This document shows, one piece after another, positions 39,017-51,100 of a stretch of DNA of 64,000 nucleotides. Made by a program: the position numbers and the translations under genes. Source of the stretch: Rhopalosiphum padi (Eukaryota > Arthropoda > Insecta > Hemiptera > Aphididae); assembly GCF_020882245.1 (NCBI RefSeq), contig NC_083597.1, forward strand, positions 50,632,152-50,696,151, read 5' to 3'. Position 1 is the stretch's first letter; every line of letters begins with the position of its first letter. The notes beneath the pieces are model-generated. The model was not told where the DNA came from and did not search any database. It was given only the letters and a program-made list of their open reading frames with translations.

Positions 39017-39040
39017 ATATATATATATATAATATATATA
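39017..39040. repeat. AT-rich dinucleotide repeat
   Basis: AT run with a single interruption. Confidence 0.8.
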
Positions 39041-40583
39041 CAGTAGTAATAATTGAAACTTATTATGCAAAACTGCCTTCGTTAATTATTAATTCATCCG
39101 CATAGCGAGACGATTTATTTTAACAACCATTATACGATTTGTGATCGCAATAAACAACGGATAATATTATTATAGTTTTCTTGTAATATTCCCGTGAAAG
39201 TATGACTATGTGGCTACTTAGCATATTATTATTAAAACGCCGTAATATTATTAATAATATATTTCAAGGTTTACCGTGGTTTCCAGAATTTAAACTCTAT
39301 ATCGTAACATAATATTAGAATATAATACGTATTGTTGATCAAACTATACGGCGTTTGCCACGAGATCTTTTACATATATTAATATAATATAGACACCGCG
39401 CGCGAATATAGTTTTTATGCATGTATATATAGTATATTATACGTTATTATAGCTAACTTAGGCAGAAACTTAGTCCGTATTGAGCTAAATAATGAGATAG
39501 GCATTAATTAGGTGCATTTTAATTTTAATAACTGTAGCTAATGATGGAAAACGGATCCACACAGAAATAATATGATGTTAAAAAAAAATGATTAGGCCTA
39601 TGTACCTATACGGTATACCAATATTATTCAAGGTGGTAAAGGTACAAAATAACATTATTTAGTTAAATAAAATAAATATTAACAACGTTAAATTTTGAGT
39701 TGATGGTTAACAAACAATATATTATTTAGACCCAAAAGCATAAGACTATTATGAGTACAAGGAAATATTAGCTTAATTAAGAAGTGACCTAATTTGAAGA
39801 AATTACCTCCTGGATCGAATATCACTAGATTACCACCGGAAACACGTATAGTGAATGTCTAACTTTCCATTTTTTTATTTAAACAACTATAAAATCATTT
39901 TGTTTAAATCTAATCATAATTATATTGTAGATTAGCTGTAATGGTTTAGTCATCGTATCATCACGTAACAATTTGTCAACTAAATTATTAAACAATGCAA
40001 GAAATATGTATTTTTTATTATTTTTTTAAAATCATTATATAAAATGTAATAATCAAACAAAATAAATAACTTATTAACTCGTTTTTTAGATATATAAAAA
40101 CAGGATTTTAACTTAGAGTTTTATTTTTTTTAATAATCAATCGAAAATATTATGTATTATACGCCGGATATCTCATTATAGTTACACGTTATTGAGTTCA
40201 TCATTTTTCAAAATGACCCAACTTATTAATGCGTCCCGATCGTTAGATAATATCCAACATATCATTAATATTTATACGTACAATGTACCCCGAGTATATT
40301 GTATTATCGTATTATATTTTCTTGTGTTCCGATATACACGATCACATAATGTATTGACCTCTATTGTTTATCGCCGTTGTATCCGCGACGTGCTCGCTCC
40401 GTGTGACATCTGACACGACGTCTCCAAATCCCTGCGGCTTTCGCGTGATATTATAAACGTGTGTGCGCTCGGAGACCGTTTGCCAAAAGGGATTGCGTGT
40501 TTGACAATCGAAAAGCCTCTACGCGGCGGCCCCGTCCGACGGTTTCGAGTAGGCGATGGCGATTGTGTTGGACCGTATATAGG

Positions 40584-40604
40584 TATATATATATATATAT
40601 ATAT
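40584..40604. repeat. TA dinucleotide microsatellite
   Basis: Uninterrupted TA run. Confidence 0.9.
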
Positions 40605-42172
40605 TTATGCAAATAAGCGAACGGACGTCTACCGCACCCCGTCCGTCCCGCCCCTTTGAACGGGCCGCTTAGACAAAACAAATCAAAAGCGGACCATTAC
40701 GACTACCCACAGTATACTTACAGTCGTGCAGCAGCTTTTGCGAGATTGACTTACACACACGCCGTATAATAATTATACGCACGCGCGCCTCCGCGCAGGG
40801 TGTTATTAAACTCGATCATTACAGTCGACACTCGCCTTTGATGGACTTCGTGTGCGGTACTCGAGCCGTATATATATAATAACATGAGAGGTACTGCTTT
40901 AGTGCGGCGGCAAAACCTCTGTTTGGCGACTCGCTGAATGTCGTCGTAGATAAATAGAAAACGAGTATTTGGACCGCTTTGAGAGCACTGCAGGTGTTCA
41001 GCGAATTTATCGGTGTCTTGTCGAGTCGTACACTTTACATTATCTCTCCGTCCGACCAAAAACGAATAAATTAATGGCTAAATTAAAAAATAAGCAGATC
41101 AAAATGCGAATATAATAATGATGTGCACTAAAGAAAAAATGAAAAATTAAAGCGTAGTATGAAAAATGTATACCTTGCGAGTAACACGGTTAACTTCAAT
41201 AAACTAAATTATGCATAATATTATACTTTATAAATAATAATTAACAATTAACTACACCTCTTTAGAAGAATATTATTAATTTTGTTATTTAGCAACGGTT
41301 TTTCCGAAAAAATATATTTTAAATATTGCAAAGGACGTTTTATTTTCTCTGTAATTTTTAATTTTTATATTTTTGGACAAATGGTTGTACATTATTATAA
41401 ATATTATATAATGCTTCTGATTAAGTATAATATGTACTAATGTTGTGATCGATTCTATCTAACAACGTGAAAAAAAGATATTTTTAACTTAATCTTTGTT
41501 TGAACTTTTTTAAATCTGATTATCAATAATTATTCACAATATTCACATCGTATATAAACTTTATAGTTTATAAAAATGTTTTATTTTGTAATTATTATAA
41601 GGTCTCGTTTTTTGAAAGCTGTCAATTATTCGGCCACGTGCAACGACTTTTTCCTTTACGTAATAACAGCGATATTTTATTTTATTCCAATACTTTTTTT
41701 TTATTCTTATTACCGTGTAATTTACTTATATTACGAGTTAAAATATTTCGTTTCAATACAGTCATCAAAAGGCACATAAATTTAATAAGTGGTTACAAAA
41801 CTAGATTTTGAGACAAAAAAAAACAATATCGCGTGGGAACCATTTTCCGTTCGTTTTATGCACATACCTTTTAAGTTATAACCTTAAATGGATTTACATA
41901 CTACATATGTTCACACATCGTGACGATGAATTAATATTAATAGAATTCCGATATGCATTCCATAGAATTCGACTGCGACGAATGACACGTCCGCGAGACC
42001 GTTTTTTCAGCGGATGGAAAATAATATTTTATTTTAATCGTATAAAATATCTATTTATATTTAAATCTCGTTACGCAGTGAACGGGTGAGTCCTGCTCGT
42101 GCATCGTCGTTCATCACACACGGGTCGCGACGACGTGACACATTATTTTCCAAGATTTCTCGTCGCAAACGT

Positions 42173-42193
42173 TTATTATTATTATTATTATTA
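42173..42193. repeat. TTA trinucleotide microsatellite
   Basis: Seven tandem TTA units. Confidence 0.9.
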
Positions 42194-42829
42194 CAGAACG
42201 ACCTCGCAATATTATATTATAATATATTTTATACATTACGTACGCGCGCCGCGCCTCGTAACCCGCAAAGGTCTGCAGTGTAATAGGTTTAACGGTCCGC
42301 AACGACGTGCGACATAATAATATAATCCAATAAATCGCGAACCGGGCCGGAAGTCAACGAGCGGCCGGTAAACGAAGTCGATTTCCTCCGCGTCAGAAGG
42401 CCGACCGCGATCGGTGTGAGTGCGGCGTGGTGTGGTACAGCGGACGGACTGGCGTCGGAGGATCTTCACAGTGACGACGTCGTTGCATCGGACCTAATCA
42501 ATATCGTTTCATTGAATTATGCAATCGTTTACACGAACGTATAATATTATATAATTATTGTAAACATTTATCTATCCCCCTCCCCTCGGTTAGGGTACTC
42601 GCACTATATATTAAGATTCCGGTAGTGGTGGTAGCGGTGGCGGCGGTCCGGCAATGTCAAATTTGCCGTTCCTCGCATCCGGTCTGATAATAATCAAACG
42701 GATTACGTCAACAAGCGTATGTATATGCGTCCTCCATCACATCCGTAGTCACTCATCAGTCAGACCACCGCGAAAACTACTTCCGGCTCTGGCAGTGGCT
42801 AATAGATACACCGGGTAATTTGTTGAATC

Positions 42830-44980
42830 CATACTTATTGCTTGATGAAAGACGTTACACATTGGTCAATAGTTTTAGATATGAAAAAAAAATTACAATT
42901 TACCAAACGATAATAGTTCGACCAATACTTATCAATAGTGCTCACTGCTCGAATTCAAGTGAAAACTTTTATTCTTTACTACCTATAATACATTAATACA
43001 GTGTAATTAATGTAAACAATAATTATAAAGATGACGAGAGTTCGCTGTCAAAATAAAAAAAACTACCCTTTTATTACGCCTTAGTTATTATTAAATAAAT
43101 ATCCGAAAAACAAAATAATTTTTAGTTGACTTTTATTTAAACTCATAATATTGTAGGTATTCATGGTTATTGCACACGAAGGAAATTTCATTAACAAATA
43201 AGTTATTATTAATAGTAGAAAAATGGGTGTATGTAAATATTCCATAATGGTATACAAACATTTTATAACTTGCCTGATAATTTAAAATAATAATAAAAAT
43301 AGGAATAAATCACGATATATTATTATAATCAATCAATGAATTTAAGATGTTATATAAAATACTTTTAGGAAAACATTTAAGAATTAAATATGGTGTGAGT
43401 ATCATAATTGACCGAACAAACAAAAAACTTGAAATTATTATAATACAATTATTTCATATCGTAAAATGTGTTTGGCTATATTGTAACTTATAATTTTCTG
43501 TGCTTCCGTTAACTTAAGTTTACCCAAAAATAAACAGTTATTTATTAAATGATTTGAATGTTCGAATATATCAATAAGATAAAATAATGTATAATCATAC
43601 AATTACATCATCAAATAATTATTCTATATTGTAACGTTTAAACAATAAGCTGGTTGTGCGGTAATATTATGAAGTTTTACTTGATCGCGTTAAGCCACTA
43701 CTAAAAAGAACATCTAACGCCATAACAGTATTTTTAGTATTTCATAATTGCATATATTTATACATTTCATTACACACATATACTTTGACATCGCCTTAGA
43801 TATTTAAATCGTCCATTGACATTTTTGTATAACCTATTAGATACTCGTCAGTTTACTAGTACATAGGTATACAATATTATAGTAATATAATTATTAATAA
43901 ATAAACTGCATTTGCGTTATCAAATTTAATGAATAATATTATTATTTATTATTCTCAGACGTCGCGATTAAATGATTTTTTTTTTTTTTAAATTAGGTGT
44001 TTACAACTAATACGTGTCATAGTTACAAGGCGACCTTCTTTATTTTATTTAGGCAACCGAATCGACACCTGTGCTCGTAGCTCGTTTACAGAAACACCTG
44101 GCGCATCGTATAATATTATTATTTATCCATTTACAAGTACAAGTACTGTAGTTGCGCGCTTAAACAAAAATGTTCGTCAGTATACGGCGTATCTTAAACG
44201 ATTTAGAGAATATAATTATTTTTATTTTTGATATTCGATATTTTCTTGGATGAGATTAGGTACGGAAAACCCAAACCGAGGAAATTACATTGGTATTATT
44301 CTACAGATAATAATAGTTAAGTATTTTCCACTAACAGGATAATTTCAATATATACTATGTTAAAAGGTCTGAGAAATTTTAAACGACGAGCTATACTGTC
44401 TGATTTAGTGATTGGTCACTGGGGGAAAGAAGACAAGTGATTCGTCGTGACCTATATTTTCTGTAATATTTAATATTTATTAAAAATAAATATGTTTGTG
44501 TGATCTCATTGGACATCAATCATTAATTTACCATTTATTCTATTTATTATACAATCTCAAAACTATTAAAAATAGTTATTGATGAATAGTTTTTAACGAT
44601 TGTGACTTTTAACTAATATTTATATTGTTTTGTTATTGCGACCCCCCCCCCCTCTACCACCATCACCATTAAACGTTTCTAAATACGCACGAGGTCGTAG
44701 CTTAATTTAAAATAATAGAATACGATTCTATGCGAGATGTTTGAAAACGAGACGATTTATACACTTGCCTATTCGCGGAGAGGGGTTATTGGTTCTTTTA
44801 AATTATTTAGGTATAACCAATATAAATAAATCACCATTCTTTAATGAATAGAATGAATTGATAACAACTAATCTTTTAATATTATAAGGATAGCTCAACT
44901 TGAAAAAGTCTTATTGCAACATACTCGTTCTTATTAAATTATTTTAATAATATATTTTAAAATATTTTTCTTGACAGAAT
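42830..44980. other. AT-rich desert
   Basis: AT-rich, stop-dense, no gene. An 11-base C tract lies at 44642-44652. Confidence 0.55.
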
Positions 44981-45068
44981 ATCCATTATACATTTGAGGA
45001 CTTAGTCCTCCGAGTCTCTTTTTAATTACACCTCGCGAGAGGGAATTCCTTGCGGCTCTGTTTTATAG

Positions 45069-45235
45069 AAAAATTGTCTGAACCCCCTCTACTCACTCAA
45101 CTTGAAAAAGTCGTAAATACGCCTCCGAGTTGTAAACATACATTTATAGAAATCGACGAATCGACACGCGAGACAACATTAAGTCCATATTCTATAGGTG
45201 CCGAGACAGATGTAAACGCGGAACAGATATGGTGA
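45069..45235 (+). CDS. Candidate terminal exon, unrecognised product
   Basis: A frame open from 45026 to a TGA at 45233-45235 has no ATG. A pyrimidine-rich stretch ending in TTTTATAG (45061-45068) could be an acceptor, giving 55 full codons to the stop. The translation is mixed and acidic (Glu, Asp, Thr, Pro, Ser), unlike the AT-noise around it, and contains two Cys/His-type residues but no motif I know. AATAAA follows 10 bases after the stop (45246-45251). In AT-rich DNA that hexamer is common, so support is limited. Confidence 0.17.
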
Positions 45236-45259
45236 TTTTAATCATAATAAATATTACTC

Positions 45260-46123
45260 TGTGCAGTGGAAATTGATGACAAAATTACTTTCGAATATCG
45301 AATTTAGTTAAGTGTGAATTGGCGCCAGGCTGCCAAGTATGTACAAACACTTTATACCGACGAATAGACGCAGTGCTATCGTGAAAACTGAGTACATATA
45401 ATAATTATAATGTAGCTTCTGCAGTCGTCGACAATATTACAAATACGCACGCACAATGTCAAACCGGTTCGATTTTTGTAATCAATCATTATTTATTATA
45501 CCTACCCTTTACGTATTGGCTTATTCGTAGTAAACGAATTAATTATGTTTTCCAAATAATACGATTCTCGGTCACACAGCGATAACCGTGTACGATAAAG
45601 TTTTTCCAGTTAATTTGGACGATACGTTTTTCTAGCTGTTATAAATAGTTATTTTTTCCCATAAAATCAGAACTATTTATTGATGCAGCAACCGTACAAA
45701 ACATATTATTTGTAATTACTAATATACCATAATATTGTGTATTCTATGCATTATTTTGCATGGACGTATTACGCGTGTCGGACAACCGATCATCAATCGT
45801 CGTCTTCGTTTATAGCGAGTAAAATATTAGTAAAATATAGCACCAATAACATTATAAACATTAAGCGAAAACGAGCCGGAATATTTGTTTAAATACATTA
45901 TGATCACAGTTCAATTATTGTTTTATTTAAAACCCGACATTAGAATTCAACTGTTTTATATAATCACAACCTTCGTCGTCTTACGCGTATTAATAATAAT
46001 ATAATATTACAAGTGCCTATAAGTCAATCGGGTCGCGACGTCGCCGGGCAAATAATACGTACAGTGTACACGTCATTCCGGAAAAATACACTCGAATGCT
46101 CAATGTTATATTTTTGAACAATA
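45260..46123. other. AT-rich flank upstream of the hAT element
   Basis: AT-rich with a few CpG pockets. No coding sequence recognised. Confidence 0.5.
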
Positions 46124-46131
46124 GTGCACAC
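46124..46131. repeat. Left target-site duplication of the hAT element
   Basis: GTGCACAC, identical to 47762-47769. It has T at position 2 and A at position 7, matching the nTnnnnAn preference of hAT transposases. Confidence 0.95.
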
Positions 46132-46144
46132 CAGGGTTGCCACC
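46132..46144 (+). repeat. Left terminal inverted repeat of hAT element
   Basis: CAGGGTTGCCACC, 12 of 13 matches to the inverted right end. Confidence 0.93.
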
Positions 46145-46145
46145 C

Positions 46146-46235
46146 GTCCCGTATTTCACGGGACAGTCCTGTTTTTGTTTGATTTGTCCCGCGTCCTGGC
46201 TTAATGGGTATCGGGACGCAATATGTCCCGTATTT
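46146..46235. promoter_or_regulatory. Left subterminal GTCCCG motif cluster
   Basis: Five copies of GTCCCG or its complement occur within 90 bases: 46146-46151, 46159-46164 (inverted), 46186-46191, 46212-46217 (inverted) and 46225-46230. Two copies extend to GTCCCGTATTT. A sixth copy, GTCCCGTAATTT, lies near the right end at 47726. hAT transposases are known to bind short repeated subterminal motifs, so these are good candidates for transposase binding sites. That role is inferred. Confidence 0.6.
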
Positions 46236-46319
46236 GAGTATTTCTTAAAATTATACAAAAATATGATATTTAAAATCTATTTTTACCAAATCAATTAATT
46301 TAATTTATTTACAAACTAT

Positions 46320-47378
46320 TTGTCTCTCATACTCTCATTAAAAATATATAGTCATTTCTCTTCGTCTGCATTTAGAAGAGAAAATTTAAAAAGTTTTTTT
46401 GAATTCGCTCAAGTTGATTGGGAAGAACTGGTAAAACATGTACCAACTAGGTGGTTATCTCTTGGTCCAGCAATTGACAAAATTTTAAAATTTTATCCAG
46501 CTTTAATATCATATTTTATATCGATAGGAGATGAATGTCCCAAAGTTCTTCAAAAATTACTATCAATAAATGCAGATACTGATACAGAGCAAGACAATTA
46601 TCTTTATAATAAAACCTATATATATTTAACTTTTTGTGCAAATGTGGTTCAAATTTTTCAACAAACTAGTAAACGGTTACAAAACATGAACACTTCTGCT
46701 ACAGAATTGTATGAAATTATGGATTATTTAAGAACTAACTTCACAGAAAGATTGGAACAACAATTTTTTGGAGCTCATTTCATTTCATGCAGACAACATT
46801 TAAAAGCAAACAAATATGAAAAATATAAGACAATCTTTGGGCAGTTTTATATAAATATTAATACATATTTATCTAAGTGGTTTAACTTCTCTGATGACAA
46901 TATTTTTAAAGTGATTGAATGCTTACAATTAAACAATGAAATTTCCTTCAACGATTTAGTGAAAGTTGTTAAGACATTACAAATAGAAAATATTTCTTTA
47001 GATGGTCTTTTTAATGAGTATTGCATAATAAAACCTATTTTAAATAATATTTATAGTAGTACACAAAATGTGTATTCTAAGTGGACTAAAATATTTTCAA
47101 GTGGCACAAAAGAAAATTTAAAAAATATATTTCTATTAGTTTCATATGTGTTAAGCATTCCACCTTCAAACGCTTATGTTGAAAGAGTTTTTTCAATTAT
47201 GAACCAAAAGTGGTCAAAAGAAAGGAACCGGTGCAAAGTAGAACTTATCAAGTTAGAACTTCAAATAACTCTAAACTTTGAAGAAAACTGTTCAGATTTT
47301 ATTGAAAAAATAAAGCTTGACGAAGACTTACTTAAAGCAGTATCAAGTAACCAAAAATATTCTTTTAAAAATAAATAA
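46320..47378 (+). CDS. hAT transposase, C-terminal part (5'-truncated)
   Basis: This 352-codon frame has no internal stop. It begins at a TTG just after an upstream TAA (46296), not at a real start; the first in-frame Met is residue 123. The translation matches the catalytic C-terminal half of hAT transposases, close in style to the ZBED/SCAND3-like insect and vertebrate relatives. Residues 41-50 carry the Pro-Thr-Arg-Trp-Leu-Ser block with the conserved Arg-Trp, a long alpha-helical insertion region follows, and residues 280-315 form the dimerisation block, with Pro-Pro-Ser-Asn-Ala and Glu288-Arg-Val-Phe-Ser. In the family, that Glu-Arg block holds the third catalytic acid. The BED zinc finger and the first two catalytic Asp residues are absent. 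A good acceptor, TCTGCATTTAG, ends at 46375, so the original exon may begin there. AATAAA overlaps the stop. Confidence 0.88.
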   Translation: MSLILSLKIYSHFSSSAFRRENLKSFFEFAQVDWEELVKHVPTRWLSLGPAIDKILKFYPALISYFISIGDECPKVLQKLLSINADTDTEQDNYLYNKTYIYLTFCANVVQIFQQTSKRLQNMNTSATELYEIMDYLRTNFTERLEQQFFGAHFISCRQHLKANKYEKYKTIFGQFYININTYLSKWFNFSDDNIFKVIECLQLNNEISFNDLVKVVKTLQIENISLDGLFNEYCIIKPILNNIYSSTQNVYSKWTKIFSSGTKENLKNIFLLVSYVLSIPPSNAYVERVFSIMNQKWSKERNRCKVELIKLELQITLNFEENCSDFIEKIKLDEDLLKAVSSNQKYSFKNK

Positions 47379-47725
47379 AAAACTTTAAGTACAATACTAT
47401 AGCTACTTTTTCATATTATTCTTAATTTTTTACACAATTATCTAACAATTGTATTTAGTTTGTATAATGTATAAGTACTGTAAGTATTATAATCCAAATG
47501 AGAGATTTATTATTATTTTATTGTTAATATTTAAAAATACATCAGTTAATTTTTTTATTTTAGGCTTACTTGATTTTGTATTTCATAAATATTTGCAAAC
47601 ATAATAAAATAATGAGCCATAATTATATTATTATTTTTAATTTTAAGGAACTATACAAATTGACAATATTTTATTTTATTGGCATGTATATAAATCAAAC
47701 TTAATATTTTTAACAAAAAATATGT

Positions 47726-47737
47726 GTCCCGTAATTT
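47726..47737 (+). promoter_or_regulatory. Right subterminal GTCCCG motif
   Basis: GTCCCGTAATTT lies 24 bases inside the right end and matches the left subterminal motif family. Confidence 0.5.
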
Positions 47738-47748
47738 TGTCACTGAAA

Positions 47749-47761
47749 GGTGGTAACCCTG
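47749..47761 (-). repeat. Right terminal inverted repeat of hAT element
   Basis: GGTGGTAACCCTG, the inverted partner of the left end. Confidence 0.93.
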
Positions 47762-47769
47762 GTGCACAC
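47762..47769. repeat. Right target-site duplication of the hAT element
   Basis: GTGCACAC, identical to 46124-46131. Confidence 0.95.
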
Positions 47770-48038
47770 ACATTATTAAACTGTATACATACGCATTGTA
47801 TGGTACGTATACTAAACGGAGCACTCGATTAAGCGCCGTTTCAGGTGCAGTCGTAAACGGTTTGTACAACAGTAATAATAATATGTCCGCAAACGTTTTG
47901 ATGTTATCCGTCACGCGAATTATCGGTAACACCAGCCCAATAATAAGCTATATTATAGGCGTTAAAAACAATAATCATTAATTGCCTACGCGATGGCTAC
48001 GTGGTCGGCATTATAATACGTTTAAGTATTTTATTATA

Positions 48039-48227
48039 ATGCGAAACACCACTCGAAAGAGAGAGAAAAAAAACAGTTTCAAAACGCACTTGACCAAACG
48101 CAAAGAGTTGCGATGTAATTATATCCGCGAGTGGCTTAAAAACTATGATAATAATATTTTAACGTTGTTGGAACAAAAGCTCCGTAAGCAAGATCTCTAT
48201 GATATTGTAAAAAACATCGCTTATTAG
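48039..48227 (+). CDS. Unrecognised small basic ORF (doubtful)
   Basis: A 62-codon frame from ATG to TAG lies about 270 bases beyond the hAT element. The product is rich in Lys and Arg in its first 25 residues, then has an amphipathic Leu/Ile-rich stretch that would form helices. No motif, signal or membrane segment is seen. The frame is also open upstream of the ATG to a TTG at 47982. It could be part of an exon or a coincidence, and I cannot assign a role. Confidence 0.13.
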   Translation: MRNTTRKREKKNSFKTHLTKRKELRCNYIREWLKNYDNNILTLLEQKLRKQDLYDIVKNIAY

Positions 48228-48239
48228 CGCGTACACAAT

Positions 48240-49900
48240 AATATTTACAGGACAACGCGACGCTATCGGTATCTGGCGGACTATATTATTATATTATCTA
48301 TATAGCTAGCCGACCGTAACGTTTGCCCGTCAACAAAATCAGACATACCTACGCAGTACGCACGGCTATCAATAATATCGCAACAAAATGATTAATTATT
48401 TGAAACGAAATAATAATTATGAGTAGTAGAATTAATTTATAACCAATGGTAATAGTTATCATTGCTGCAGGACATAATAATAATATATGAATCGTGTGTA
48501 AACATTTATAAAAAAAATACTCCTGTGTCCCACGGTGACTTCATTATAAGCATAATATTAATAATGCAGTGATTATTAATAATTGAGTAGAGATCAGGAT
48601 ATTGTATTCGTGGACTACGAAATTCACTTTTACGCAATTATAATATATTTGCATGGAAGATGGAACATAACCAGCATAATATAATGTATGACGCAAACAA
48701 CAAAATATATAACAACAATAAAAATTATATTATTTATATTATAATATAATATGCACTCAATAAATTGTAATTTTTCATAAGTGTTATGTTAAAATTAGAC
48801 TATATTATGTACTATTCCTTAAAATTGAAATTATGTAATGTGTTATGTGTACGATAAAATTGTATCTATATTAGATCTAACTGAATTATTCCGAATAAAT
48901 CGTTGTCCATCATAAACATAGAATTAAGAGCTCCAAATCAATATAAGTAATTATTTATATAAAATACATATTAAATAAATACAAATTTCTTAGTGTCTCG
49001 CCGTTTTTTAATTTTTGCTCTTATACATCTACAACGTACCAAAACTTTACAACTTTTACAACTTTTTGAATGATTAATGGAATTTATAGTGATTCAACTT
49101 TTAAAATACTTATATAAATTCAGCTTATGAATTGATTTTATATTTTTTTTTAATATCGTAAACTTTAATTTTGTTTTGAGTTTTCAGGTAAACCAAAAAA
49201 TGGTATAAGTCATTATATTATTAATGACACAACGCGCGGGATAAAATTGTTCAAAATAACAGTAGCTCAGTATACCTACACCGAAGCACTGCCGGAAAGA
49301 GTTATGTACGAGTTTAAACGAACATAAAATATCTCGTCTTCCAAAAAATTTTAACTACAATAGCAGTTATCAGATCATGGAAACGAATACAAATAAATAA
49401 TAAATATCAAACAATATATGAATCATTATAAAATACTCCAGATATAACAGCTATAAGTATATTGCTAAACATTTTTTAATTGAAATTCACTGACCGCTTT
49501 AGTTTAAAAAAAAAAAAAATGATTTTTTATTTAGATCTAACTATTAATGTTTTATTCTTCAAAAGCTTGATTCGACGGAATCTAGTTAAATTTAAAGCTT
49601 AAACAATTTTACTTCTTTCTAATTAGTTAGACCACCTTTACATTAGTTACGTTTGAAAATAAATTAATACATTTTGTACTCCGCGTGCGCATACCAGCAT
49701 GTGTCCATCATATAATAGTTATTATTTATTATTTTTATGTTTATGGTACGGAAATTATACTTTCCTTAAATATAAAATGTATCTGCAGATATGAAGCCGA
49801 CGATATAAGAATCGTCGGAGTTTAAAACTACGGAACTGATTTTGGTGCCTGTAAGAAAATCGAAAAAATTATCAGCAGATCGCCCAGCTGTCTATAAAGT
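48240..49900. other. AT-rich stretch, no supported gene
   Basis: AT-rich and stop-dense, with a 13-base A tract at 49506-49518. Nothing coding is recognised. Confidence 0.55.
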
Positions 49901-51100
49901 ATAAAGACGAGTGCATTATGGGGTGCACTCGAGTCCAACGTTTGCATTCAATTTTTAAAGTTTAATACCGCGAACAGGACATTATAGGTTGTATACCTAA
50001 ATATGCGTGCTGTGTTGTATTATTCCATTGTTCCGAAAAGAGTATTGCGCCGTCGACGAAAAGAATAATAACGCTTGGAAAAAAACTAAATATTATGACA
50101 ATGCTGCGCCGCGTATCCGCGTTGCACTGCCGAGCGCAGACGCACATGTATATAGGTATATATGGGAACCTGCCGCCGACTGCACTTTAAGAATAAAAAT
50201 CATATAAAAAACGGTTGTATACGCAGTAATATACATTTTTGAAATTCCTAGACGGCGAAAACTTAACGTCGACAATAATACGCGTGCGTGTATAAATTTA
50301 AAAACGAGATATACCCGCTGCGTACAACTGCACTCGTATACATATTATTATTATTATTATTATAATAATATGACCCGCTCGGTGCGCAGCTCGCGGATAA
50401 TGTGCCGTAGTCGCACGCACACAGACGACACAATATTGAAGCACTTAGCATAATATTATCTCAATTCTCGATGATGCGTTATTATGTACACACGATCCGT
50501 ATATAGACAACAATATTATGTATTATTATTTAAACGGCGAGTCGTTTAATGTTATGACGGGATTGATAACCGCCGTAATAATACAATATAATTGTACGAC
50601 ATATTTGCGTATTGCCGCGCCGCGGACGTATATTATTGCGACGATGGTCCATTATCGAACGGCGGCCGTTTAGTGGAGATTTCGCGGAATACGAATTATC
50701 TGTTTGACGACGAGTTCGCGTTTTTCTACATTTTACCTACTCGTTGGTACATATTATATACCCACGCGTATTGCGGAGTACACGCGCAGTACGCCGATAA
50801 ATGTTTTCGTTTTATCAGGCGAGTCGCAGGTTTGAGAGCTTATAACTTCCGTCCCGCGGAGATATTAAAATCCCGCCCCGAAAAAACTTTTCACGACGAG
50901 AGATGAAAATATGTGCGAATCAAAGCAGTTTAAAAAATAATTACGTAGCTGTGTATGATATTATTATATGCAGAGAAAATCGACGTAATAATAATAATAC
51001 ATATTATAATAATGTACACATCATCACTGCAGTAAGTAATGATAGTATGTGTGTTATACCGTATAATAAATTACATTTTATGCGATAAGTATTATCTTCC
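49900..51100. other. CpG-containing island
   Basis: GC-richer block with short overlapping open frames. The longest (50592-50906, forward) starts at TTG, contains no Met and has no recognisable domain. It includes a TTA/TAA repeat. No gene supported. Confidence 0.4.
50344..50370. repeat. TTA/TAA trinucleotide microsatellite
   Basis: Run of TTA units passing into TAA units. Confidence 0.9.

Larger units (their letters stand above)
37810..40190. other. AT-rich desert
   Basis: AT-rich, without supported genes. It includes a poly-G tract at 38815 and two GGTTAGGTTA-type words near 37816 and 38112. Confidence 0.55.
40190..42830. other. CpG-containing islands with intervening AT-rich sequence
   Basis: GC-richer blocks at about 40380-41060 and 42080-42800 flank an AT-rich middle. 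Open frames on both strands reach about 100 codons, are interrupted by TA/TTA repeats and show no recognisable domain. Nothing coding is supported. Confidence 0.4.
46132..47761 (+). mobile_element. Internally deleted hAT-superfamily DNA transposon
   Basis: The 1630-bp unit begins CAGGGTTGCCACC and ends GGTGGTAACCCTG, 13-bp inverted ends with one mismatch, and is flanked by exact 8-bp duplications, the hallmark of hAT insertion. Subterminal GTCCCG-type motifs are present at both ends. It encodes only the C-terminal part of a transposase in one uninterrupted frame, so the 5' half of the gene has been lost while both ends remain. This structure suggests a non-autonomous deletion derivative of a longer element, mobilisable by a full transposase elsewhere. 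The perfect duplication and open frame argue for a fairly recent insertion. The empty site would have been a single GTGCACAC within GTGCACACACATT. Confidence 0.93.
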
